Source: a bacterium (lineage in GTDB: Bacteria > Bacteroidota > Ignavibacteria > SZUA-365). From it: a stretch of 64,000 nt of DNA. Shown one piece after another: positions 57,051 through 64,000 of the stretch. The stretch spans positions 98,426 to 162,425 of the forward strand of contig JAHLLD010000012.1 in NCBI GenBank assembly GCA_020444325.1. Direction: 5' to 3'. The notes below the pieces were generated by a model that was given only the letters and a program-made list of their open reading frames with translations, did no database searches and was not told the DNA's origin. The translations under genes were made by a program, and so were the position numbers. Within the stretch, counting starts at the first letter, position 1; each line of letters starts with the position of its first letter.

Positions 57051-57704
57051 CTAGAAGATATTGATGCTCAGTCCAACATCGATATTCGGCCAGATCTGGG
57101 TGTACCGGATCCCGCCGCCACTATCGTATTTCGCCTCCAGGACGACTCCTCCCCTATAGTAGAACTGCACCCCGCCTTCATTCGTGATGTGTGAGCCAAC
57201 GGCCGCGGAGAGAAACCACTGCTCAACGTGTGAGTTATTTGTGGATTCAATGAAATACGCGTTGCTGAACGCAATGCCGGCCATCAGGTTGCTACCACCG
57301 CCCTTGTGCCAGTTGAGTCCGGCTGTAGCTCGGAAGTTCCAATCATCAACGACATTCGACAGCGGCCAGCCATAGGAGGCTTCTACCGAGAAGTGATCAC
57401 ACAGGTATACCATCGTACCGACATGGGCACCCCGCGCAATAGCATCGATGCCTGCTTTTATGTTGCAGAAATACCGGGCTGGAACAGTCTCCCCATCGTT
57501 ACCAGGCTGCACAACACGGGAAGTCCGCGGCTCGTCATGTGTAAAAGCCTCTGACATACTCTGAGAAAATCCTGTAGGACTATCCAGAAGAAATACCAGT
57601 ACGGGGAACAGAGACAGCAAGACCCGGTTCGAACGATCCCGTAAGCTAGAAATCGCTCCCTTGCGATTCAGGCATGGATGGTTATGGTACACGGACCCTC
57701 CCAT
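57051..57704 (-). CDS. Outer-membrane beta-barrel-like protein
   Basis: A 217-residue exported protein. After a hydrophobic signal (about 28-47, cleavage near GFSQ) come amphipathic strands such as VGTMVYLCDHFSVEASYGWPL and FRATAGLNWHKGGGSNLMAGIAFSNAYF, ending in IWPNIDVGLSINIF, whose final phenylalanine suits BAM insertion. I do not recognise the family. It lies 18 bases upstream of the OsmC gene and may share its transcript. Confidence 0.7.
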   Translation of the reverse strand: MGGSVYHNHPCLNRKGAISSLRDRSNRVLLSLFPVLVFLLDSPTGFSQSMSEAFTHDEPRTSRVVQPGNDGETVPARYFCNIKAGIDAIARGAHVGTMVYLCDHFSVEASYGWPLSNVVDDWNFRATAGLNWHKGGGSNLMAGIAFSNAYFIESTNNSHVEQWFLSAAVGSHITNEGGVQFYYRGGVVLEAKYDSGGGIRYTQIWPNIDVGLSINIF

Positions 57705-57869
57705 AGTTCAGGTTTCACGATGCTGCCGTTCGAAACACAATAATACGACGATAGCGGAGAAGAAAGCCATAATATCGTGCATCTGGTTTCAAAAAACATC
57801 AAAAAACATCCAACATGCAGTGAAAACCGGTGTCTTCAGGCGGATCAGGAGGATTAGTATCAACGAGAA

Positions 57870-57925
57870 CAGCCCGAAACCAAGCATTTCGGGCTGTCTG
57901 ATAATGGGTGCGGAGAGACTGGGAT
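57870..57925. repeat. Copy A of the tRNA-Ser 3' end plus terminator (attachment-site remnant)
   Basis: The hairpin CAGCCCGAAA/TTTCGGGCTG (57870-57896), then GGGTGCGGAGAGACTGGGAT, repeats the DNA that flanks and ends tRNA-Ser at 62008-62062. Identity stops after about 14 bases of tRNA sequence. This is the leftmost of three such repeats. Confidence 0.75.
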
Positions 57926-57980
57926 GATCCGCTGGAGTATTACCATGTCTTTAATTATAAGGCTGTTGTGCGCCATTCAA

Positions 57981-58110
57981 GGTCTCATACATCCAGAGAG
58001 AATCGGCATAAGAAAAAATAAGGCAAGCAAAATGCTTGGCCACACCAGTATCGCGATGACATCTGATCACTACACAGACAGCGAGACGAAACAGCTTCAT
58101 GATCAAGTGA
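57981..58110 (+). pseudogene. Tyrosine recombinase (integrase) C-terminal remnant
   Basis: An open frame (from 57924) encodes KASKMLGHTSIAMTSDHYTD (58023-58082), the C-terminal end of phage-type integrases, including the LGH box and catalytic tyrosine in HYTD. The preceding box with HxxR and the rest of the catalytic domain are absent. It lies just beyond the att copy A, where a tRNA-integrated element keeps its integrase. Only the end of the gene survives. Confidence 0.6.
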
Positions 58111-58443
58111 ATGTACTCGGTATACCATACGCCCTATTCCCTCATCGAAAATCTGGCCTGCCTGCTCCCCACCACCACCACACGCTTGCGCTGCACCTCC
58201 GTATCAGCAATAAGGCTGGACAACGTACATCCCGGGTTCAACTCCCCGTACATCGAACGACAAAGTGCTCTCTGCTGCGTCCCGGGCAACAGGCACTTGA
58301 CCCCGATATTCGATTTCAGGATATTGATGCCACAATCCACTTCGAAACAGATTCTGTCATTCCCTGAATGGGACCGTAATCCCTGTTTCAGCTACGGGTG
58401 ACGAATCCCCTTCAGCATCGGTAATTTGTCTCAGGAGGACAGT
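58111..58443. other. Spacer with no supported gene
   Basis: About 330 bases after the integrase remnant and before aqpZ. Open frames on both strands are short and resemble no family I recognise. A strong ribosome site (AGGAGGAC) ends it, just before the aqpZ ATG. Confidence 0.5.
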
Positions 58444-59133
58444 ATGAAGAAGTATGGAGCAGAGTTTATCGGAACGTTCTGGCTCGTGCTCGGCGGTTGC
58501 GGAAGCGCCGTTCTTGCCGCGGCTTACCCTGAACTTGGTATCGGTTTTGCGGGTGTTGCTCTCGCATTTGGACTGACACTTCTCACAATGGCATTCGCGA
58601 TCGGACACATATCCGGCTGCCACCTCAATCCCGCAGTTTCTGTCGGGTTGTGGGCGGGAGGGCGTTTCCCGGCGAAGGAGCTTCTCCCCTATATCGTGGC
58701 GCAAGTGCTCGGCGGCATCGTCGCCGGCGGCGTTCTCTTCCTCATTGCGAGTGGGAAAGCAGGCTTCGACGTTTCCGCGGGATTTGCCTCCAATGGATTC
58801 GGTGAACACTCACCGGGTGGATACAGCATGCAGTCCGCTCTCATCACGGAGATTGTCATGACCGCGATGTTCGTCCTTGTTATCCTCGGCGCCACGGACA
58901 AACGCGCGCCGCAGCAACTCGCTCCCATCGCCATCGGTTTATGCCTGACACTCATTCACCTGGTCAGTATCCCGGTGACGAACACATCTGTCAATCCAGC
59001 ACGCAGCACCGGGGTCGCCCTGTTCGCTGGTGGCTGGGCAATCACCCAGCTCTGGCTGTTCTGGATTGCACCGATCGTCGGCGGTGCACTTGGAGCCATG
59101 ATGTACCGTTTCATCGGAAATGAGAAATCGTGA
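58444..59133 (+). CDS. aqpZ: Aquaporin Z
   Basis: A 229-residue water channel of the inner membrane. Both pore loops are present: [13 protein letters not shown] and [14 protein letters not shown], giving the two NPA boxes. Six helices fit the MIP fold. Residues at the selectivity filter (His near 171 and Arg after the second NPA) match water-specific channels rather than glycerol facilitators. AGGAGGAC precedes the ATG at 58444, better than the ATG 18 bases upstream. It lies inside the region bounded by tRNA-Ser repeats. Confidence 0.93.
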   Translation: MKKYGAEFIGTFWLVLGGCGSAVLAAAYPELGIGFAGVALAFGLTLLTMAFAIGHISGCHLNPAVSVGLWAGGRFPAKELLPYIVAQVLGGIVAGGVLFLIASGKAGFDVSAGFASNGFGEHSPGGYSMQSALITEIVMTAMFVLVILGATDKRAPQQLAPIAIGLCLTLIHLVSIPVTNTSVNPARSTGVALFAGGWAITQLWLFWIAPIVGGALGAMMYRFIGNEKS

Positions 59134-59403
59134 CGGACACACAGGTGTGATCCTTGCGATCCACCTGCATGGTGCTTCATCTCTGCTGAGAGAAACAACG
59201 TTCGAATGTCACCGAGTATCTCAGGTCGGTGCGGACTCGCATCAACGAGCGAGGACTGGGTTCCACAGCTCTGACACTGCGCCCCGTGTGAATTTTCACA
59301 AAACGCACTGAGTGCATATATTATATCATCTATAAAACATCATAATTGTGGGATATGAAGCAAACCGTTCCCACTGTCTTCACATCCTCAAAGGAGCATA
59401 AGT

Positions 59404-59790
59404 ATGGGTATTCTGGATAATCTTGCAGGCGCAGTCGGCGGCGGCGGACAGGAAGGTCTCATGGACGCCATCGGCGGACTCGTGGGTGGCGGCGGCCTCA
59501 GTGGACTGGTCGATAATTTTTCGAACGCCGGACTCGGCGACACGATTTCGTCGTGGATCGGCTCGGGAAACAATCTGCCGATCTCGGCAGATCAGATTCA
59601 ATCGGTCCTCGGCAGTGAGCAGCTGCAGGGCATTGCCGCCAAACTTGGTATTTCTGCGGGTGACGCGTCCAGCGGAATCGCATCCCTGCTGCCGAAGGCC
59701 ATCGACGCGTTGACACCTGACGGCAAGGTGCCGGACGGCGGTGTAGCCACGGACGGGCTCGGCGGCCTGCTCAAGGGTCTCGGGCTCTGA
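59404..59790 (+). CDS. YidB/DUF937-family protein
   Basis: A 128-residue protein rich in glycine (MGILDNLAGAVGGGGQEG, GGLVGGGGLSGLVDNF), with helical repeats of the YidB/DUF937 kind (LGSEQLQGIAAKLGISAGDASSGIASLLPKAIDALTPDG). Function of the family is unknown. AAAGGAG precedes the start by a few bases. The intergenic gap of 270 bases before it shows no gene. Confidence 0.75.
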   Translation: MGILDNLAGAVGGGGQEGLMDAIGGLVGGGGLSGLVDNFSNAGLGDTISSWIGSGNNLPISADQIQSVLGSEQLQGIAAKLGISAGDASSGIASLLPKAIDALTPDGKVPDGGVATDGLGGLLKGLGL

Positions 59791-59844
59791 CATATCCGAA
59801 GCATGGATTCCATGACATTTCACATCAACACAACAGACAGAGGA

Positions 59845-60255
59845 ATGGCCAATTACAACATTGAGGACGTCGAAGGTATCGGACCGGTGTTCGGTGAGAA
59901 ATTGCGTGCTGCCGGCGTGAAGGATACCGATGCCCTACTGGGTAACGCGTGCACGCCGCAGCAGCGGAAGGAGCTCGCGGAGAAAACAGGGCTTCCTGAA
60001 GCGAAGATCCTGAAGTTCGCCAACATGGTTGATCTCTACCGTGTTTCGGGGATCGGTTCCGAGTATTCCGAACTTCTCGAAGCCTCAGGCGTGGATACAG
60101 TGCCCGAGCTCGCACAGCGCAATCCGGTAAATCTTGCCCAGAAAATGGCCGAGGTGAATGCGGAGAAAAACCTGACCCGCCGCGTACCCAACGAATCGGA
60201 GGTCGGTAAGTGGGTTGACCATGCCAAAACCCTCCCGCGCAAGCTCGAGTACTGA
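59845..60255 (+). CDS. DUF4332 helix-hairpin-helix protein
   Basis: A 136-residue protein in which two helix-hairpin-helix motifs are repeated: IEDVEGIGPVFGEKLRAAGV (about 5-25) and YRVSGIGSEYSELLEASGV (about 64-83). This is DUF4332, thought to bind DNA or to act as an adaptor. Family members start at MANYxIExIEGIG, so I prefer ATG 59845 although the AGAGGA before it is very close; ATG 59803 or 59812 would add 12-14 residues. It follows the YidB-like gene by about 50 bases and may share its transcript. Confidence 0.75.
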   Translation: MANYNIEDVEGIGPVFGEKLRAAGVKDTDALLGNACTPQQRKELAEKTGLPEAKILKFANMVDLYRVSGIGSEYSELLEASGVDTVPELAQRNPVNLAQKMAEVNAEKNLTRRVPNESEVGKWVDHAKTLPRKLEY

Positions 60256-60354
60256 GTCTGGAGTTTCACAGATCGGACTGCAAACCGCCAGTTGGCTTAT
60301 GTTAACCGGCGTTTTTTTACATTCTTGCGTGCAGTATTGAGGGTGCGTTGATCG

Positions 60355-60425
60355 GCGAAGCACATGAGTACGACCTCGAGGTCATTATCCCCATCACCAT
60401 CCCCGATCGGCGGATAGCAGTAGAC
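60355..60425 (-). pseudogene. Fragment duplicated from the OsmC-family gene
   Basis: The minus strand encodes YPPIGDGDGDNDLEVVLMCFA, matching YPPIGDGDGYNGLELVLMSLA of the OsmC gene at 56876-56945. DNA identity continues over about 60 bases, including GATCGGCGGATA. No other part of the gene is present. It lies just before att copy B, so both were probably carried in one duplication. Confidence 0.65.
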
Positions 60426-60470
60426 AGCAAGTGCACACATGTACAGAAGCATGCTGGACCTAAACAAAAA

Positions 60471-60568
60471 CAGCCCGAAATAAGCATTTCGGGCTGTCTG
60501 ATATTGGGTGCGAAGAGACTGGAATTCGAGCCCAGGGTAGCCCGAAGGGCACATCGGTTTTCGAGACC
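60471..60568. repeat. Copy B of the tRNA-Ser 3' two-thirds plus terminator (attachment-site remnant)
   Basis: The hairpin CAGCCCGAAA...TTTCGGGCTG (60471-60496), then about 58 bases (60511-60568) with the T arm, variable arm and anticodon arm of tRNA-Ser, with scattered substitutions. The D arm and 5' acceptor strand are missing, so it is not a working tRNA. Confidence 0.8.
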
Positions 60569-60642
60569 TTGGTACAACCATGTGTTTCTATGATGGAATC
60601 GTTCCACCGGCAGCGAATTCATTATCCCAAGCTCCGAGCCTC

Positions 60643-61338
60643 TCAACCGAATTGAACTATTTGTTCAATGCATTGAACAATTCTGCCATACCTTGCTTCA
60701 CGAGTTTCGTATTCTAAATGTCCAAGTATGGCTTCCTGCAACAGGTCGTCATTCAATATCAATCCGAGCTGTTCCTGCAGATACCGCCTGACATCATTCG
60801 ACGCATTGTTGATCTGGTCGACAATATCAGTTCTATTGTCAATGACGTACACGATGTCCTCGAGATCATGACTTGTTCGGGGATCTGTTCCGCCCCGTTC
60901 ATTGTAGGCAGCAAGCTTTGATGCAAGAAAATGAGGCAACGGAAGCAACTGTATCTGATGGCCCTCGATTCGTGCCGTTACTCTTTGAGCAAATCCCTGA
61001 GGGAACCATGGATTGGCCGGGGCCCAACCGACAGCCACCGTACTCATCACATCGACCTTGATATTCTCATACCGGAACCTGCAGATCACATCATCTTCGG
61101 GAGACTGCGTGAATCCTTTTTTCACCAATTCCTGCCTAATGGATTCGAGCTCTCCCAGCGTTGCGATCTCAACGGTAATATCCACATCCCTGGTCGGTCT
61201 GGCATCCTCAGCCGCTGGATTGTTGACATAAAATCCTATTGTCGCACCACCAACAAAGATCGCTCGTTCATTCATTTCCCCGAGTGCGCGAGATATCTTC
61301 AGAACTACTACCCGGTTCTGCTCAGTATTCTTCAACAT
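60643..61338 (-). CDS. AbiEii/DUF6036-like nucleotidyltransferase, possible toxin
   Basis: A 231-residue nucleotidyltransferase. The fold's two motifs are FVGGATIGFYV (Gly30-Gly31) and PTRDVDITVE (Asp51, Asp53), with a third acidic residue expected in VDVMSTVAVG. AbiEii-type toxins of type IV toxin-antitoxin systems and abortive-infection proteins share this. It overlaps by seven bases with the upstream winged-helix gene, its likely antitoxin or regulator. Location next to tRNA-Ser suits a mobile defence cargo. Confidence 0.75.
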   Translation of the reverse strand: MLKNTEQNRVVVLKISRALGEMNERAIFVGGATIGFYVNNPAAEDARPTRDVDITVEIATLGELESIRQELVKKGFTQSPEDDVICRFRYENIKVDVMSTVAVGWAPANPWFPQGFAQRVTARIEGHQIQLLPLPHFLASKLAAYNERGGTDPRTSHDLEDIVYVIDNRTDIVDQINNASNDVRRYLQEQLGLILNDDLLQEAILGHLEYETREARYGRIVQCIEQIVQFG

Positions 61339-61826
61339 ATCCTGTTTTTCAATTCCTGGATTGCGAGGTTCTTTTCCCGTGCTCTTCCAACTCGGAGAGC
61401 GTCGACCAGTGAAAGCAATTCATACAATCTCGCGTCATCCCGGGCCGCTTGCGGAACGGAAGGATACAGCGGCGCAATGCCATGCCCTCGGACCTCACCC
61501 AAGGCAAAAGGCCAGACGTAGTTATCATTGCTGCTGATCTCCAGGTTAAGAGGGGCAGCGGAATGCGCCGTTGGCATGCCCCGGACGATGGCCCCTGGCT
61601 TTGCCGGAAATACGACTGCTAACCCGTGCTGCAGGAAATCGTGCAACGCCTTCCGCATCACCCGTTTCCCCGTATCGTCGAGCAATCCTGCATATCGTGA
61701 ACGGGCAACCGACTGACTGACCTCACTTTGACTCATGCTCAGGGAATGTGCCAATGGAAGTTGTTGCCATCGATCACTGTTCAGGGCAATGATCTTGAGC
61801 AAGATGACAACATCCTGTGGCTTCAT
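61332..61826 (-). CDS. Winged-helix regulator, likely antitoxin partner of the nucleotidyltransferase
   Basis: A 164-residue protein with an N-terminal MarR/AbiEi-like winged helix (about 1-65: VVILLKIIALNSDRWQQLPLAHSLSMSQSEVSQSVARSRYAGLL). The C-terminal 100 residues have no recognised domain. The frame could start at ATG 61868, 61853 or 61847, but those overlap or abut a palindromic operator; ATG 61826 (MKPQDVV) best fits the family. It lies upstream of the nucleotidyltransferase, overlapping it by seven bases, and probably represses the pair. Confidence 0.65.
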   Translation of the reverse strand: MKPQDVVILLKIIALNSDRWQQLPLAHSLSMSQSEVSQSVARSRYAGLLDDTGKRVMRKALHDFLQHGLAVVFPAKPGAIVRGMPTAHSAAPLNLEISSNDNYVWPFALGEVRGHGIAPLYPSVPQAARDDARLYELLSLVDALRVGRAREKNLAIQELKNRIC

Positions 61827-61852
61827 ACTATGTTGGATTCCTGCCATATTCA

Positions 61853-61878
61853 TTATCGCATATCGCAATATGCGATAA
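61853..61878. promoter_or_regulatory. Palindromic operator 1 of the regulator/nucleotidyltransferase pair
   Basis: TTATCGCATAT and ATATGCGATAA are perfect 11-base inverted arms around CGCA. The site lies just upstream of the preferred start codon of the winged-helix gene, as expected for autorepression. Confidence 0.7.
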
Positions 61879-61919
61879 TACCTATAAACCTACTGATATG
61901 CAAGTAGTTAGGGCATATT

Positions 61920-61941
61920 ATTGCGTATCGCGATATGCGAT
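61920..61941. promoter_or_regulatory. Palindromic operator 2 of the regulator/nucleotidyltransferase pair
   Basis: ATTGCGTAT-CGCG-ATATGCGAT repeats the operator 1 pattern with seven of nine arm positions symmetric. Centres of the two sites are 65 bases apart, about six helical turns, so cooperative binding is possible. Confidence 0.6.
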
Positions 61942-62007
61942 ATTTAGTAAATCATGCTACGTTGCGAGCGTTCGCAAGTACAGAAGCGTTCTGAGCATTA
62001 TCGAAAA

Positions 62008-62034
62008 CAGCCCGAAAATAAGCATTTCGGGCTG
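62008..62034 (-). terminator. Intrinsic terminator of tRNA-Ser
   Basis: CAGCCCGAAA pairs with TTTCGGGCTG over ten bases around a seven-base loop, followed by TTTT on the minus strand. It is 14 bases past the tRNA end. The same hairpin is duplicated at 57870 and 60471. Confidence 0.85.
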
Positions 62035-62048
62035 TTTGATAAGGGGTG

Positions 62049-62135
62049 CGGAGAGACTGGGATTCGAACCCAGGGTACCCCGAAGGGTACAACGGTTTTC
62101 GAGACCGCCCCGTTCAACCACTCCGGCATCTCTCC
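62049..62135 (-). tRNA. tRNA-Ser (anticodon CGA)
   Basis: An 87-base class II tRNA. The acceptor GGAGAGA pairs with TCTCTCC, the discriminator is G, and CCA is not encoded. The anticodon loop CTCGAAA gives CGA, which reads UCG, on a five-base stem. A long variable arm (GTACCC TTC GGGGTAC) and the T arm with GGTTCGAATCC follow. It is the integration target of the region to its left, as shown by the two partial copies of its 3' part. Confidence 0.95.
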
Positions 62136-62168
62136 AAGTATGTCTACCCTTCCTCCTGATGCTCAGTC

Positions 62169-62222
62169 CCGGCGTAGTCCCGTGAAGCGGGACGAAGCCG
62201 GACGGCATTTCTTGCGAAATGC
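62169..62222. other. Two adjacent hairpins upstream of tRNA-Ser
   Basis: CCGGC-GTA-GTCCCG-TGAAG-CGGGAC-GAA-GCCGG (62169-62201) forms a long interrupted stem, and GCATTTC-TTGC-GAAATGC (62205-62222) follows at once. They lie in the 222-base gap between the secreted-protein gene and the tRNA. A T-tract is absent, so they may be a structured leader or small RNA rather than a terminator. Confidence 0.4.
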
Positions 62223-62357
62223 ATCTATAAATGTACAAAGCACACACGGGAACTGCAACCTGCAGTCCCGTATGCTAATAAGAAAAATTCGGCATGGCCT
62301 GGTGGATATCGGGCAACAACTTCAGGAATCCAGGGAATGCACAACAGGGCGTGCGCG

Positions 62358-63749
62358 TCAATGCAACAGGAGCATACTGACGGTTTTCTGCACGTGCGGC
62401 GTGGTCAGTACCGCCAGATAAGTACCTGCTGGCACTGCCTTGCCCTGATCATCACGCCCATCCCATTCGACACGATGCGCCCCTTGCATGAAGGAAGCGT
62501 GTGTTAGCGTGGCCAGTCTGCGGCCGCTCAGATCAAATACTTCAAGCCGTGCTACGGCGCTGTGTTGCAGGGAAAAATTGATCTGCGTTTTGCTTCGGAA
62601 TGGATTCGGGAAATTCTGATGCAACTCGACATCAGCCGGAAGCGACGAGGAGAGATCCTCAACCGGAGTTGGTGATGGAGTTCTGAACGTATAGGATGCT
62701 TGCGTACTCACAGTGTCGTATCCGTCCGTGGCCGAAACCGTCCATGTGTACAGGCGGCTGAACTCGAACACATCACTGTCAAGGACGAGTTCGTTTGTCG
62801 GTAACCCTGTGATCACCGTGTCCATGTTAGAGGATTTCAATCGCACAATGTAAGTGACGATGTCGGTTGGATTGTCATCTGTGCAGGTACTCCAGTGCAG
62901 CGTCACTCCTATCGAATCGAGCCGTATTCCATTTGCTGGACTGATCTGCACAGGTATTGTCGGTGGGTGTGTTGTGTGAAACACCGCAAGCTTGAATGAC
63001 TGAGTCGCGGTTCCCCCTTTCCCGTCACTCGCACGCATGACAACATCATGTCGACCCGTGGCTGCGGGAGTACCGCTGATAGTCCCACTTGCCGCATCGA
63101 AGCTGAGAAATGCCGGACCTTCAATGAGACTGTATTCAAGTTGATCACCATCGGGATCCTGTGCCTGGATTCGATAGCTGTATTGCTCTCCAACTACAGC
63201 ACGGTCTTCTGGCTCGGAAGTGATTTCCGGACTCCGGTTGCTGCTTTCTCCAACAACGATAGTGCCATGCAAGGGGGATGCATCAATAATGTAGTTGGGA
63301 GAGTTCCGAAGCTCGATATTCTGGACACGAATGGCACTTGTTCCTTCACGAAGTGCTTTAAACGTTACAGAGAATACTTCACCTGAACCTTCTACTGCCG
63401 CCTTCCCAAGGATCGCCTGATCAACGCGGATGGAATCCGGATCTGTGGTTGGCATCAGCTTCTCGTAGTAAAACACCGAATAACCTTGCTCATTCGATTT
63501 CAGAAAACTCCCAACGGATGTCCCCACAAAGCTGACAATATTTTTGTCGAATGCGACGCCTACGACCACCGTGTGCAGATCGGAAACGTTGTTCACCTTG
63601 ATGTTGATCGTGACCGTTGAACCAGGTGATACAGTACTTACTTCGGGAGTAACCTCCACGGTGGACTGTGCCGCCGCTGTTGCCCCCGTCAGGAGAAGCA
63701 AGACGAATGAAAGAACAAAGCTGAACAGTGATGTTGTGTGTGTGTGCAT
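62358..63749 (-). CDS. Secreted cohesin-domain protein with type IX sorting domain
   Basis: A 463-residue surface protein started at the ATG 63747-63749, which begins a signal peptide (SLFSFVLSFVLLLLTGATAAAQS). Domains in order: cohesin-like (about 30-165, TPEVSTVSPGSTVTINIKV), a putative Ig/cadherin-like domain (about 170-265, SPEITSEPEDRAVVGEQYSY), an FN3-like domain (about 268-365), and a FlgD-like sorting domain (NFPNPFRSKTQINF ... GRRLATLTHASF). Cohesin domains pair with dockerins in cellulosome-like complexes, but no dockerin was noticed in this window. Confidence 0.85.
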   Translation of the reverse strand: MHTHTTSLFSFVLSFVLLLLTGATAAAQSTVEVTPEVSTVSPGSTVTINIKVNNVSDLHTVVVGVAFDKNIVSFVGTSVGSFLKSNEQGYSVFYYEKLMPTTDPDSIRVDQAILGKAAVEGSGEVFSVTFKALREGTSAIRVQNIELRNSPNYIIDASPLHGTIVVGESSNRSPEITSEPEDRAVVGEQYSYRIQAQDPDGDQLEYSLIEGPAFLSFDAASGTISGTPAATGRHDVVMRASDGKGGTATQSFKLAVFHTTHPPTIPVQISPANGIRLDSIGVTLHWSTCTDDNPTDIVTYIVRLKSSNMDTVITGLPTNELVLDSDVFEFSRLYTWTVSATDGYDTVSTQASYTFRTPSPTPVEDLSSSLPADVELHQNFPNPFRSKTQINFSLQHSAVARLEVFDLSGRRLATLTHASFMQGAHRVEWDGRDDQGKAVPAGTYLAVLTTPHVQKTVSMLLLH

Positions 63750-63815
63750 GATACTCTCACATATCAATGGAAAAAAACGAAAACTCTCGTCTGTCATAAT
63801 TAGAGCGCATGCCAG

Positions 63816-64000
63816 TTACAGGGCATGTAGCATTGTTCGGCTGCATCTGAACGATCCAGCGCGCATTGTGTAGTAGTAAAGTCCTGTCGGGAGTCCGGTC
63901 GCGTTCAGCTGCGCCTGATAGCTGCCAGCTTCCTGCACGCCGTCGACCAGCGTCGCGACCTTCGCACCCAGAGCGTTGTACACTTCCAGCGTCACGTGAC
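63816..64000 (-). CDS. C-terminal part of a type IX secreted protein (runs off the right edge)
   Basis: The last 61 codons of a minus-strand gene are visible, ending at TAA (63816-63818). The residues VTLEVYNALGAKVATLVDG and LPTGLYYYTMRAG are typical of the sorting domain at the C-terminus of such proteins. The rest lies outside the window. It is 66 bases from the start of the 63749 gene, so the two could share a transcript. Confidence 0.8.
   Translation of the reverse strand, partial: HVTLEVYNALGAKVATLVDGVQEAGSYQAQLNATGLPTGLYYYTMRAGSFRCSRTMLHAL

Larger units (their letters stand above)
60256..60642. other. Spacer with duplicated fragments and no intact gene
   Basis: This stretch holds the OsmC gene fragment at 60355-60425 and att copy B at 60471-60568, listed separately, and no coding sequence of its own. 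Confidence 0.6.

Noticed and set aside
57661..57927. Plus-strand frame of 88 codons before the integrase remnant
   Set aside because: No family resemblance, crosses the att copy and hairpin, and no ribosome site; treated as non-coding.
60511..60568. Second tRNA-Ser gene
   Set aside because: It lacks the D arm and 5' acceptor strand and has substitutions in stems, so it is an att remnant, not a tRNA.
63735..63746. GT microsatellite as a phase-variable switch
   Set aside because: It is only about six GT units inside the 5' coding region; too short and without sign of variation.
1..64000. CRISPR array or IS element
   Set aside because: I saw no regularly spaced direct repeats with unique spacers and no transposase gene; the only mobile-element trace is the integrase end at 57981-58110.

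Overview
The window is about 64 kb of bacterial chromosome with roughly 57% G+C. Several secreted proteins end in beta-sandwich domains of the type IX secretion C-terminal sorting kind (33086-34696, 26795-28498, 62358-63749, and the fragment at 63816-64000). Together with outer-membrane barrels, a propeller-type sensor kinase, homogentisate-pathway HppD and a MlaFED lipid transporter, this points to a Gram-negative of the Bacteroidota/Ignavibacteriota/Chlorobiota (FCB) group. I cannot place it more finely. Two candidate promoters (50777-50805 and 52423-52451) resemble E. coli sigma-70 sites rather than the TTTG/TAnnTTTG boxes of classical Bacteroidetes.

Layout. 1-2.7 kb: minus-strand genes for a HAD phosphatase, an ABC exporter and a DHH phosphoesterase (partial). 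2.8-9.2 kb: a minus-strand run of NYN nuclease, mlaE-mlaF-mlaD, a PfkB kinase, an RmlD-like reductase and serS. 9.3-11.4 kb: hppD and a decayed secreted protein. 11.7-15.5 kb: a PAS sensor kinase, a NarL-type regulator and a receiver-like protein that has lost its phosphoacceptor aspartate. 15.6-31.6 kb: mixed housekeeping and envelope genes, including an M2 metallopeptidase lipoprotein, a racemase/GNAT pair, a 1528-residue propeller kinase, a DUF4153 membrane protein and an ABC-2 exporter. 31.7-34.7 kb: a thioredoxin-like lipoprotein or periplasmic protein and a secreted surface protein.

Two regions stand out. The first is 34.86-39.23 kb, a minus-strand four-gene operon: STAS anti-anti-sigma factor, RsbW-like kinase, an 866-residue fusion (isochorismatase-like domain without its cysteine, APH-type kinase, degenerate NUDT9/TRPM2-like ADP-ribose-binding domain), and an inositol-monophosphatase-family phosphatase. 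It looks like an undescribed signalling module in which a nucleotide-sugar ligand may be read out through partner switching. The second is 40.1-50.6 kb, ten tightly coupled minus-strand genes behind one good promoter: acyl carrier protein, FkbH-like protein, two radical SAM enzymes, methyltransferase, carbamoyltransferase, epimerase/dehydrogenase, ABC exporter pair and LysE-type exporter. This resembles a natural-product cluster without any polyketide, peptide or terpene synthase.

52.5-55.9 kb holds a sensor kinase and its receiver-flavoprotein partner. 56-57.7 kb holds tag, an OsmC-family gene and an outer-membrane protein. From 57.87 to 62.14 kb lies a remodelled integration site: tRNA-Ser(CGA) at the right end, with two decayed copies of its 3' part plus terminator further left, an integrase remnant, cargo (aqpZ, a YidB-like gene, a DUF4332 gene), a duplicated OsmC fragment, and an AbiE-like regulator/nucleotidyltransferase pair with paired palindromic operators. 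The window ends in one complete and one partial secreted-protein gene.
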